A stretch of 11,843 bases of DNA from Pseudomonadota bacterium (lineage in GTDB: Bacteria > Pseudomonadota > Alphaproteobacteria > Reyranellales > Reyranellaceae). Where the stretch lies: NCBI GenBank assembly GCA_023436825.1, contig JAEZHS010000217.1, positions 1 to 11,843 on the forward strand, given 5' to 3'. Shown one piece after another: positions 6,538-11,843 of this stretch; the stretch's first letter is position 1; every line of letters starts with the position of its first letter. The translations under genes and the position numbers were made by a program. The notes below the pieces were generated by a model, which was not told where the DNA came from, ran no database searches, and was given only the letters and a program-made list of their open reading frames with translations.

Positions 6538-7029
6538 CTAGGGGGCGGTGGCCATGGCGGTGATTGCATCCGCCCCCAGCAACCATCGATCCCACTCCGG
6601 ATCGGGCGTGGCGCCAACGCCGCCGTAGAAAGCCTGGGCTGCGGCGTTGTCCTTGAGGACGAACCAGCACAGCTTCTCGTGTCCCGTGTCCGTTGCATGG
6701 CGCGCCATGCGCTGCATCAGCCGTCGACCGAGACCAAGGCCACGCATGTCAGGGTCGACGAAGAGCCACTTCATCATGAGAAGCGGCTGCAGCGTGTGCA
6801 TCAAGGGGATCTCGTAATGCACCGCCATGCCGGCGAGCCTGCCGTCGCCCCGGTCGGCGACGAAGGCGCCGAATTCAGGACGCTCACCAAAACCGCGGCG
6901 CAGAAGCTCGGCCTCGGTCAGCCGGAAGCCGGTGCCGCCCTCATAGATGACAATGGCCTCCATCAGCCGCAGGAGCTCGGGCATGTCGTCCCGCGACATC
7001 GACCTAATCCGCACGTCATTTGCGACCAT
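6538..7029 (-). CDS. GNAT family N-acetyltransferase
   Basis: This 163-residue single-domain GNAT enzyme would transfer the acetyl group of acetyl-CoA to an amine on a small molecule or protein. The N-terminal strand/helix (VRIRSMSRDDMPELLRLM, 6-23) is typical. Motif A is V-D-P-D-M-R-G-L-G-L-G-R-R-L (91-104), with the R-G-x-G-x-G pyrophosphate loop at 96-101. Motif B, L-K-D-N-A-A-A-Q-A-F-Y (125-135), includes the usual tyrosine near the active site. MHTLQPLLMMKWLF (77-90) is the strand before motif A. The start ATG at 7029 (reading left) has a GAGGG-type site upstream. The gene converges on the membrane-protein gene and is divergent from the winged-helix regulator, with 67 bases between start codons. 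The TTAGCA direct repeat there lies 42 bases from this start codon and reads in this gene's direction. The acceptor is unknown. Confidence 0.92.
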   Translation of the reverse strand: MVANDVRIRSMSRDDMPELLRLMEAIVIYEGGTGFRLTEAELLRRGFGERPEFGAFVADRGDGRLAGMAVHYEIPLMHTLQPLLMMKWLFVDPDMRGLGLGRRLMQRMARHATDTGHEKLCWFVLKDNAAAQAFYGGVGATPDPEWDRWLLGADAITAMATAP

Positions 7030-7071
7030 TCGAACCCTCGTCTTCTCCAGCTGAGTCCTGGTGATCCCGAC

Positions 7072-7087
7072 TGCTAAAATCTGCTAA
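7072..7087 (-). promoter_or_regulatory. Predicted operator: TTAGCA-N4-TTAGCA direct repeat
   Basis: On the plus strand TGCTAA occurs at 7072-7077 and 7082-7087; on the complement this reads TTAGCA-GATT-TTAGCA. The half-sites repeat with a 10-bp period, placing them on one face of the helix, as for OmpR/PhoB-type winged-helix dimers. The same arrangement recurs at 8670-8685. The site ends nine bases before the winged-helix gene's ATG and lies 42 bases upstream of the divergent acetyltransferase start. Binding could repress the former and activate the latter. Repeat directly visible; regulator assignment inferred. Confidence 0.55.
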
Positions 7088-7096
7088 ACGGCCCTC

Positions 7097-8653
7097 ATGG
7101 GGCCGCCCACCAGTTTCGCCTTCGGGCCCTTCCTTTTCCACACGCTCAGCCGTCGCCTCGAAAGACAAGGCGCGCTGGTCCTGCTCAACTCCCGCGCAAC
7201 GGAACTTTTGTTGCTGCTGCTGAGGCGGGCGGGTGACCTGGTCACCAAGGACGATTTGCTGCACGCAGGGTGGGGCGATCGGGTCGTTGCGGAAAATAAC
7301 CTGACCGTGCACATGGCGGCGCTTCGGCGCGTGCTCCGCGACGGCGGCGAAGCCGATGCCTGCATCCGGACCGAGCATGGTCGGGGCTATCGTTTCATCA
7401 TGCCCGTGACCGTCACGCAGGCCGTGGGCGAGAGCGTCCCCGGAGCGCCGGCGGTCCGCGTCGGTCGCCATCCCCAGCCAAGCGGAATTTCCATCCAGGT
7501 CCCGCCTGTTCAAGGCGTGGCGGACGACGGCACATCCGGATCGCTTGCCGCCGAAACCAGACGCCATCTCATGGTGGAGCTGTCACGCACGCCCGACGCG
7601 CGCGTGATTGGCTCGGGAGATGCCCGATATGTCCTGCACACGTCCGTCCGGCCGGGCAAGGACGGGGCGCAGGTCGTCGCCATGGTCGATGACGCTGCCA
7701 GTGGAGCGACCATCTGGGGCGATCGTTTCGATCACCGCCATGTCGGCGTGGCCCCGATCGAGAACGAGATATCGAGCCGGCTGGCGCGTACCGTGATCAC
7801 GGAACTCGTCGATCGGGAGGCCGCCCGGGATCCAGCCCAGGAAGCGGCGTCCGACGTCGACGCCCAGCTCAGCGCCTTGCGCGGCTGGAGCGCCCTCAAT
7901 CGCGAGCTGTGGGTGCCCCAGGATCTCGCTGAAGCAAGGCGCTCGTTCGACCACGCGCTCCGCGTCGATCCATCGAACGCGTCCGCTCTGGCAGGGGCGG
8001 CCTACGCGATTGTCGCGGAGAACATACGGGCCACCCCACAAGGTCGCGATCTTGGGATTCGCGAGGAGCTGCTGCAGGCCGACGAACTGGCGACGCGGGC
8101 GGTCGCGCGGGCGCCGGACTGGCCGCGCGCCTGGTTCTGCCGCGGCTATGTGCGCCAATGTCAGCGCCGCTTCGACGCGGCGCTGACCGCCTACGGCCGG
8201 GTCCTGGCGCTCGATCCGTGCGACGCCGAGACCCTTGCCTATGCTGGTCACGTGCATTTCCTCATGGGTGGTCTCGAGGAGATGAGGACGCTGGTCCAGC
8301 ATGCGCTTGCGCTCGGTCCGCGCGATCGCGGGGTCGGCTTCTATCATCATTTTCGCGGCCAGTACGACTTTTGGCAGGGACGCGACGAGCTCTCGACCCC
8401 GCATTTCGTGCAGGCCTCGGATCTTGCCCCCAGCCTGGTCTACTGTGCGACCTTCCTTGCGGCATCGCTTGCGCTTGCCGGCCGAATCGAGGAAGGCCGG
8501 CGATCGCTCGATGCCTGGTGCGAGGAGATGGGAGGCTTTCACCTCACGATCGATCGCCTGCGTGCCCAGGTCTTTTCCGACCACCCAGTTTACCTGGCCG
8601 GACACGAGCGCCTCTATCGCGGGCTGCGCTTGATCGGCATCGCGGAGAGCTGA
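7097..8653 (+). CDS. Winged-helix regulator with TolB-like and TPR domains
   Basis: This 518-residue, apparently cytosolic transcriptional regulator begins with an OmpR/CadC-type winged helix (about 6-104). The recognition helix is A-E-N-N-L-T-V-H-M-A-A-L-R-R-V-L (65-80), and the wing ends R-T-E-H-G-R-G-Y-R-F (91-100). No receiver and no membrane segment is present. Residues 150-212 resemble the TolB-like region found in adenylate-cyclase/TPR proteins (R-Y-V-L-H-T-S-V, then G-A-T-I-W-G-D-R-F-D at 203-212), but look shortened. From about 260 to 480 there are degenerate TPR helices (e.g. F-D-H-A-L-R-V-D-P-S-N at 284-294; A-Y-G-R-V-L-A-L-D-P at 365-374). The TPRs probably sense a partner protein. 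ATG 7097 is required to keep the winged helix whole, yet no Shine-Dalgarno is visible, so translation may be leaderless. TTAGCA repeats flank the gene on both sides. Confidence 0.9.
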   Translation: MGPPTSFAFGPFLFHTLSRRLERQGALVLLNSRATELLLLLLRRAGDLVTKDDLLHAGWGDRVVAENNLTVHMAALRRVLRDGGEADACIRTEHGRGYRFIMPVTVTQAVGESVPGAPAVRVGRHPQPSGISIQVPPVQGVADDGTSGSLAAETRRHLMVELSRTPDARVIGSGDARYVLHTSVRPGKDGAQVVAMVDDAASGATIWGDRFDHRHVGVAPIENEISSRLARTVITELVDREAARDPAQEAASDVDAQLSALRGWSALNRELWVPQDLAEARRSFDHALRVDPSNASALAGAAYAIVAENIRATPQGRDLGIREELLQADELATRAVARAPDWPRAWFCRGYVRQCQRRFDAALTAYGRVLALDPCDAETLAYAGHVHFLMGGLEEMRTLVQHALALGPRDRGVGFYHHFRGQYDFWQGRDELSTPHFVQASDLAPSLVYCATFLAASLALAGRIEEGRRSLDAWCEEMGGFHLTIDRLRAQVFSDHPVYLAGHERLYRGLRLIGIAES

Positions 8654-8669
8654 AGGGCTCACGCCGGCC

Positions 8670-8685
8670 TTAGCAAGATTTAGCA
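8670..8685 (+). promoter_or_regulatory. Predicted operator: TTAGCA-N4-TTAGCA direct repeat
   Basis: TTAGCA at 8670-8675 and 8680-8685 is separated by AGAT, with the same 6-4-6 layout as the site at 7072-7087. Here it reads in the direction of the downstream two-component operon and ends 66 bases before its first start codon, a usual position for an activator site next to a -35 region. It follows the winged-helix gene's stop by 16 bases. The best candidate binder is that winged-helix protein; this is inferred from repeat geometry and adjacency. Confidence 0.55.
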
Positions 8686-8688
8686 AGC

Positions 8689-8708
8689 CTGCCAGAGACC
8701 TCTGGCAG
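8689..8708. other. 20-bp palindrome next to the operator
   Basis: CTGCCAGAG (8689-8697) and CTCTGGCAG (8700-8708) form a perfect 9-bp inverted repeat around two bases. As RNA it would fold into an 8-bp stem with a GACC loop. It starts three bases after the TTAGCA repeat and 36 bases after the winged-helix gene's stop. No T-tract follows, so a rho-independent terminator is doubtful. A dimeric HTH operator, for example for the FixJ-type protein encoded just downstream, is an alternative. Confidence 0.45.
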
Positions 8709-8751
8709 CCTGGCCCCGTAGAGTCGGCGCTCTCAGCAAGGGACCAACCCG

Positions 8752-9585
8752 ATGTCGATGCCGACCAATGCACTCCCCGCCGCAGTCGCCCGGGCGGCGA
8801 CCGCTGCGCGGTCCGTGACAAAGACAAGACAGACTGAATCCGATCGACCTCTGGTCCTTGTCGTCGACGACGACGAAGAGATCCGCAGCGCCTTGCTGGA
8901 ACTCTTCGAATCGGTTGGCCTCGACGCGACCTCCTTCGCATCGACCCGGGAACTGCTGGAGGAGGGGCTTCCGAGGCGACCCGGATGCCTCGTCCTCGAT
9001 ATCCGCATGCCCGGATTGAGCGGCCTCGACCTCCAGCAACAGCTTGCATCGAGGGGGGAGTCGAAGCCGATCGTCTTCCTCACAGGCCATGGCGATATCC
9101 AGATGACCGTCCAGGCCATGAAGGCCGGTGCCATCGATTTTCTCACCAAGCCTGTACGGGACCAGACGCTGCTCGACGCCGTGACCGCCGCGATCGAGCG
9201 GGACATTGCCCAGATCAACGAAGCATGGGTGGTGAAGCAGCACGCCCAGCGATTTGCCACGCTCACACCGCGCGAACGTCAGGTTCTGCGTGAAGTGGCG
9301 CACGGACGTCTCAACAAGCAGATAGCCTTCGAGCTCGGCATCAGTGAGGTCACGGTCAAGCTCCACCGCGGCAACGTGATGAGGAAGATGCAGGCCGCGT
9401 CGGTCGGCGAGCTCGTCCGCGCCTGGGAATTCCTGCCAGGTGATCTCCGCGGGGAAGGCCGACCTGTACCAAGGTATGATTCCTCCTATCCGGCCTGGAA
9501 TGGGAAAGAGGCGACACGTGGTCAGGCCGGTCTCATTGGTGGGGGTCGTTCTATTGGTCAAAGTGCCCTTGATGGCAGTCGTTGA
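8752..9585 (+). CDS. FixJ/NarL-type response regulator (REC-LuxR HTH)
   Basis: This 277-residue response regulator has a receiver at about 33-150 with all key residues: acidic D39 and D40, phospho-acceptor D83 in V-L-D-I-R-M-P, T111 and K133 in L-T-K-P. A linker of about 20 residues leads to a LuxR-type HTH (about 170-226; L-T-P-R-E-R-Q-V-L-R at 171-180, then S-E-V-T-V-K-L-H-R at 198-206). It should bind DNA as a dimer once phosphorylated, probably by the kinase at 9958. Two parts are unusual: a 32-residue Ala/Thr-rich N-terminal extension, and a 45- to 50-residue C-terminal tail (after about 228) that overlaps the next gene in another frame. Usual length is about 200-215. ATG 8752 follows AAGGGA at 8738-8743. 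In-frame alternatives are ATG 8758 and GTG 8815. Confidence 0.92.
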   Translation: MSMPTNALPAAVARAATAARSVTKTRQTESDRPLVLVVDDDEEIRSALLELFESVGLDATSFASTRELLEEGLPRRPGCLVLDIRMPGLSGLDLQQQLASRGESKPIVFLTGHGDIQMTVQAMKAGAIDFLTKPVRDQTLLDAVTAAIERDIAQINEAWVVKQHAQRFATLTPRERQVLREVAHGRLNKQIAFELGISEVTVKLHRGNVMRKMQAASVGELVRAWEFLPGDLRGEGRPVPRYDSSYPAWNGKEATRGQAGLIGGGRSIGQSALDGSR

Positions 9586-9961
9586 TGACGACGACGACGT
9601 GCGCGAGGCCCTCTCGGATCTGTTGTTGGTGCTGGGCCTGGCATGCCGCACATTCGACCGGGCAGAGGCGCTCCTCGCAGGGTACGAGCCCGGCATCTTC
9701 GATTGCATCATCACGGATGTGAGAATGCCGGGGATCAGTGGACTCGATCTGCTGCGACGCCTGCGGAGCCTCGATCCGCCTGTTCCGGTTATCGTCATCA
9801 CGTCCGACACCAACCCGAAGACCTGCGCGCAGGCTCTCGTCGCCGGGGCACATGCCTGCCTCACCAAGCCGGTCGAGGACGACGTCCTGCTCGACCATCT
9901 CAAGGCTGCCCTGGGTCGCGACGATTTCCTGGCCGACGGCCATGGAGGGGAGCCCGCATGA
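9554..9961 (+). CDS. Stand-alone receiver-domain response regulator
   Basis: This is a CheY-like single receiver with no output domain. Counting from a TTG start at 9554 (135 residues), the acidic pair is D11/D12, the phospho-acceptor is D55 in I-I-T-D-V-R-M-P-G, T83 follows V-I-V-I, and K105 lies in L-T-K-P. The start is uncertain. The frame stays open back to GTG 9440, but that part overlaps the previous gene and is not domain-like. ATG 9572 would cut into the first beta strand, while GTG 9563 or TTG 9554 keeps V-P-L-M-A-V-V-D-D intact. GGGGG at 9541-9545 is the nearest SD-like stretch. Its stop overlaps the kinase start as ATGA, so it is co-translated with the kinase and is probably a phosphate sink, shuttle or allosteric partner for it. 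Confidence 0.85.
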   Translation: MVKVPLMAVVDDDDDVREALSDLLLVLGLACRTFDRAEALLAGYEPGIFDCIITDVRMPGISGLDLLRRLRSLDPPVPVIVITSDTNPKTCAQALVAGAHACLTKPVEDDVLLDHLKAALGRDDFLADGHGGEPA

Positions 9962-11238
9962 TGGCTGGTGCTGCCCGGAAACTCGCCTTTCTCACCGACC
10001 GCGACGCCGCCGCAGACGACGGCCGCATGTCCTGGGACTTCGCGGCCAGCGCGGAAGACTATCGCAAGCTGATCCACTACCTGCCGGTCGCCCTCTGGCA
10101 GGTCGACACGCGCGGTGCCAGCGCCGAATTCGACCGGCTGAAAGCAGATGGCGTCAACGACATCGCGACCCATCTCGACCAGCATCCCGAGCTGGTCGAG
10201 CTTGCCAAGGATGTCGTGCGCGTAACCGCGGTGAACCGGGAGGCGGTATCGCTGTTTCGCGGGAAGAGCGCCGCCGATCTCGTCGCGCCCGTCCGCTATC
10301 TGTTCGCCGCCACGCCCGACCTTGCCAAGCGGGTCATGGTCGCTCACTTCGAGAGGCGCCGGAACTATATCGAGGAGACAAAAATCACTGCCTTCGACGG
10401 CACGGTGATCGACGTCCTCTTCACCGTGACCTATCCGGAGCGTCCCGGGCACTACGACAGCAGCCTGATCACGATGCTGGACATCGGAGAGCGACTGAGA
10501 ACGGAGGCGCAGCTGCGCCAGCTTCAGGCCGACTTCACGCATGCCGCCCGAGTGTGTACCCTCGGTGAGCTCGCCACGTCGATCGCCCATGAGGTCAAGC
10601 AGCCGCTGGCCGCCATCGTCACCAACGCCGAGACCAGCCTGCGATGGTTGAAGCGCGAGGATGTCAGCCTGTCGAAACTGGAGACGCTGACGAGGCGTGT
10701 CATCGGCAACGCCCGCCGGGCGAGCGACATCGTCCAGCGCATCCGTGACATGGCCGTGAAGCATGAGCCCGAGCGGACGTCGCTCGATCTGAACGACGTC
10801 GTGGAGGAGGCGTTGCTGGTCGTCCGTCACGACATCGAATCGCGATCGATAGATCTGGTGGTGAAGCACGGCGATCGCCTTCCCAGGGTGATCGGCGACC
10901 GGATCCAATTGCAGCAGGTGGTGGTCAATCTGCTGGTCAACAGCGTCCAGGCCATGGTGCAGGCGAGTAGTTCGACACGCCGGATCGAGCTTTGCACGGA
11001 CGCCGATGGCAACGGCGCCGTCACCTTCGCCATCCGTGATACCGGACCGGGCATCGCCGAGGAAAACGTCGATCGGATCTTCGACAGCTTCTTCACCACC
11101 AAGGACGCGGGCATGGGCATCGGCCTGGTCATCTGCCAGTCGATCATCGTCGGCCACGGCGGCGCCATCACCGTATCGAACCATCCGGACGGCGGCGCCG
11201 AGTTCCGCTTCTCGCTTCCGGCGGCGGCCCTCGACTAG
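9958..11238 (+). CDS. Soluble sensor histidine kinase (PAS-like, HisKA, HATPase)
   Basis: This 426-residue kinase has no membrane segment, so it should sense a cytosolic cue. Residues 33-180 look like a PAS-type sensor (Y-L-P-V-A-L-W-Q-V-D at 41-50; I-T-A-F-D-G-T-V-I-D-V at 143-153). The dimerisation/phosphoacceptor helix has H211 in S-I-A-H-E-V-K-Q-P-L; relatives of the FixL type usually have N where K214 stands. The ATPase domain has the N box V-V-N-L-L-V-N-S-V-Q-A-M (322-333), G1 D-T-G-P-G-I (361-366), F box F-D-S-F-F-T-T-K (375-382) and G2 G-M-G-I-G-L (385-390). ATG 9958 overlaps the receiver's TGA and follows GGAGGGG at 9944-9950. The frame is open further upstream, inside the receiver gene, but that is not protein-like. 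It is the likely phosphodonor for both regulators. Confidence 0.93.
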   Translation: MMAGAARKLAFLTDRDAAADDGRMSWDFAASAEDYRKLIHYLPVALWQVDTRGASAEFDRLKADGVNDIATHLDQHPELVELAKDVVRVTAVNREAVSLFRGKSAADLVAPVRYLFAATPDLAKRVMVAHFERRRNYIEETKITAFDGTVIDVLFTVTYPERPGHYDSSLITMLDIGERLRTEAQLRQLQADFTHAARVCTLGELATSIAHEVKQPLAAIVTNAETSLRWLKREDVSLSKLETLTRRVIGNARRASDIVQRIRDMAVKHEPERTSLDLNDVVEEALLVVRHDIESRSIDLVVKHGDRLPRVIGDRIQLQQVVVNLLVNSVQAMVQASSSTRRIELCTDADGNGAVTFAIRDTGPGIAEENVDRIFDSFFTTKDAGMGIGLVICQSIIVGHGGAITVSNHPDGGAEFRFSLPAAALD

Positions 11239-11628
11239 TGGCTCCGCACAGTGGTTTTGACGGGAAGGTGCGGCGTGCGCTGGGGTGCAGTCGTCGCGGC
11301 GGTGAGTTTAGGCATTTTCGACGAATTTCGTCAGGCCAGCCGACACCCGCCAAGCCCTTGAATCCCCGCCGCTTTTGAATTTCGGCATTTCCGACAGCGC
11401 CTCCCGCTGGACTGGACCCCTTGGGCTGGCGGTTTCGCCTCGGGAACCCGGCGATCAGGCCGAAGGCGCGCGCGACGTGGCATGGCGGCGCCGCCGGCCG
11501 GGCGCGCCCAAGGTGTCGGATGAACAATGCAAAGAACGGACGTCGCCGTGAGGCGGCGGCGAGACCATAAATAACTGAAGTGCTTCGTCCTGTCAACAAC
11601 TGTGGTGTGGGCAGACAATTTGCAGTGA
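11239..11628. other. Gene-free 3' region with short repeats
   Basis: I find no convincing gene here. Minus-strand frames are open (11168-11599 and 11331-11777), but their products are rich in R, P and G, partly antisense to the kinase end, and lack domains. CCGCAC near 11244 can pair weakly with GTGCGG near 11268, without a T-tract. A pair of similar 20-mers lies at 11303-11322 and 11376-11395, and a GC palindrome GGCGGCGCCGCC near 11485-11496. Part of this stretch (about 11520-11640) is lower in GC than the coding regions. It may be decayed or laterally acquired DNA. Confidence 0.5.
11303..11395. repeat. Two similar 20-mers, 73 bases apart
   Basis: Bases 11303-11322 and 11376-11395 match at 17 of 20 positions. 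Both contain GGCATTT followed by C-G-A-C; on the minus strand both give an ATGCC[T/G]AAA start-like sequence. Each minus-strand ATG opens a 26-codon ORF (stops at 11308-11310 for the right copy and 11235-11237 for the left copy), in different frames. Inside the interval, GACGAATTTCGTC (11320-11332) is a perfect 13-base palindrome. Whether this is a duplicated gene start, a mobile-element scar or chance cannot be told here. Confidence 0.35.
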
Positions 11629-11793
11629 ATTCTTTCGCACCGTAGGGGACCCGGAAGGCGAAGGCGCCATCCTCGTGGGACTAGAGCGGCTTGCGGGCGC
11701 ATTGTGTCGGGGATCTCCGCCTTCGGCACCGATGCCAGCAATGCTGGCATCCGCTTCAACCAAACAGGCACAATCACTGTGCAGGGCTACTAG
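11629..11793 (+). pseudogene. Possible frameshifted gene remnant
   Basis: Two neighbouring stretches read like protein in different frames. In one frame, 11648-11698 gives GDPEGEGAILVGLERLAG-like sequence. In another, 11701-11793 gives ISAFGTDASNAG, then RFNQ, and ends TITVQGY with a TAG at 11791-11793; this ending resembles the beta-strand-rich C-terminus of a surface or secreted protein. A one-base shift near 11698 would join them. No start or upstream domain is visible before about 11629, where a stop closes the second frame. It could be the decayed 3' end of a gene whose 5' part is lost. Short length makes chance quite possible. Confidence 0.3.
11731..11751. other. 21-base near-perfect palindrome
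   Basis: GATGCCAGCA (11731-11740) is mirrored by TGCTGGCATC (11742-11751) around a single central base. As RNA it gives a 9-bp stem with an AAT loop. No T-run follows, so it is a poor terminator. It falls within the possible gene remnant, where it encodes D-A-S-N-A-G-I; it could equally be a protein-binding site. Confidence 0.45.
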
Positions 11794-11843
11794 TACCCGG
11801 AATCACAGCTGGCTGACACAAGCCTCGCTGTCACCCCGAGCGC

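Noticed and set aside
10585..10605. K214 in place of N in the kinase H-E-V-N-Q-P-L motif as an inactivating change
   Set aside because: K or R at this position is normal in many HisKA kinases, and all ATP-binding boxes are intact, so the enzyme is probably active.
8680..11184. 834-codon minus-strand open frame opposite the two-component genes
   Set aside because: Open only because of GC-rich third positions on the other strand. It overlaps three genes with clear catalytic motifs and has no domain character.
11815..11843. Terminal sequence resembling the start of a dispersed intergenic repeat (GTCACCCCGAGCGC)
   Set aside because: Cut off by the window edge. The second arm cannot be seen, so no repeat can be supported.

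Overview
The window is GC-rich throughout, with strongly GC-biased third codon positions, twin-arginine export of a periplasmic binding protein, and FixJ/FixL-style two-component genes next to a winged-helix/TPR regulator. Together these point to a free-living alphaproteobacterium, probably of the Rhodospirillales/Hyphomicrobiales (a Reyranella- or Bradyrhizobium-like genome). That placement is inferred from gene style only. I see no rRNA, tRNA, CRISPR array or intact insertion sequence.

Layout, left to right. (1) The first 47 bases are probably the 3' end of an upstream gene. A 70-base segment (48-117) follows that can fold into a complete four-way junction with no unpaired base at the junction. 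It lies just ahead of a CurA/MDR-type NADP-dependent oxidoreductase (143-1132). (2) Bases 1223-4364 hold a CUT1-type sugar ABC importer: a Tat-exported solute-binding protein and two permeases, the second overlapping the first by GTGA. No ATPase gene is visible. (3) A small membrane-anchored protein of unknown function lies on the minus strand (4399-4839), possibly preceded by a 29-codon ORF with a strong ribosome binding site. (4) A two-gene plus-strand unit follows: an atypical NAD(P)-binding SDR/NmrA-like protein (5277-6047, with a near-perfect Shine-Dalgarno) and a four-helix membrane protein (6065-6487). (5) A GNAT acetyltransferase (6538-7029, minus strand) is divergent from a winged-helix/TolB-like/TPR regulator (7097-8653). 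(6) A signalling operon follows (8752-11238): a FixJ-type response regulator, a stand-alone receiver and a soluble PAS-like histidine kinase, the last pair joined by an ATGA overlap. (7) The final 605 bases hold no intact gene, only short repeats, palindromes and what may be a frameshifted gene remnant.

The most connected signal is regulatory. The motif TTAGCA-N4-TTAGCA (a 10-bp direct repeat) occurs once in the GNAT/winged-helix divergent gap (7072-7087, complement strand) and once ahead of the two-component operon (8670-8685). OmpR/PhoB-type winged-helix proteins bind direct repeats of about this period. The 7097-8653 protein is therefore the natural candidate to bind both sites, controlling itself, the acetyltransferase and the downstream kinase/receiver operon. 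The second strong signal is the zero-linker four-way junction at 48-117. Neither can be confirmed without genome-wide searches or experiments.
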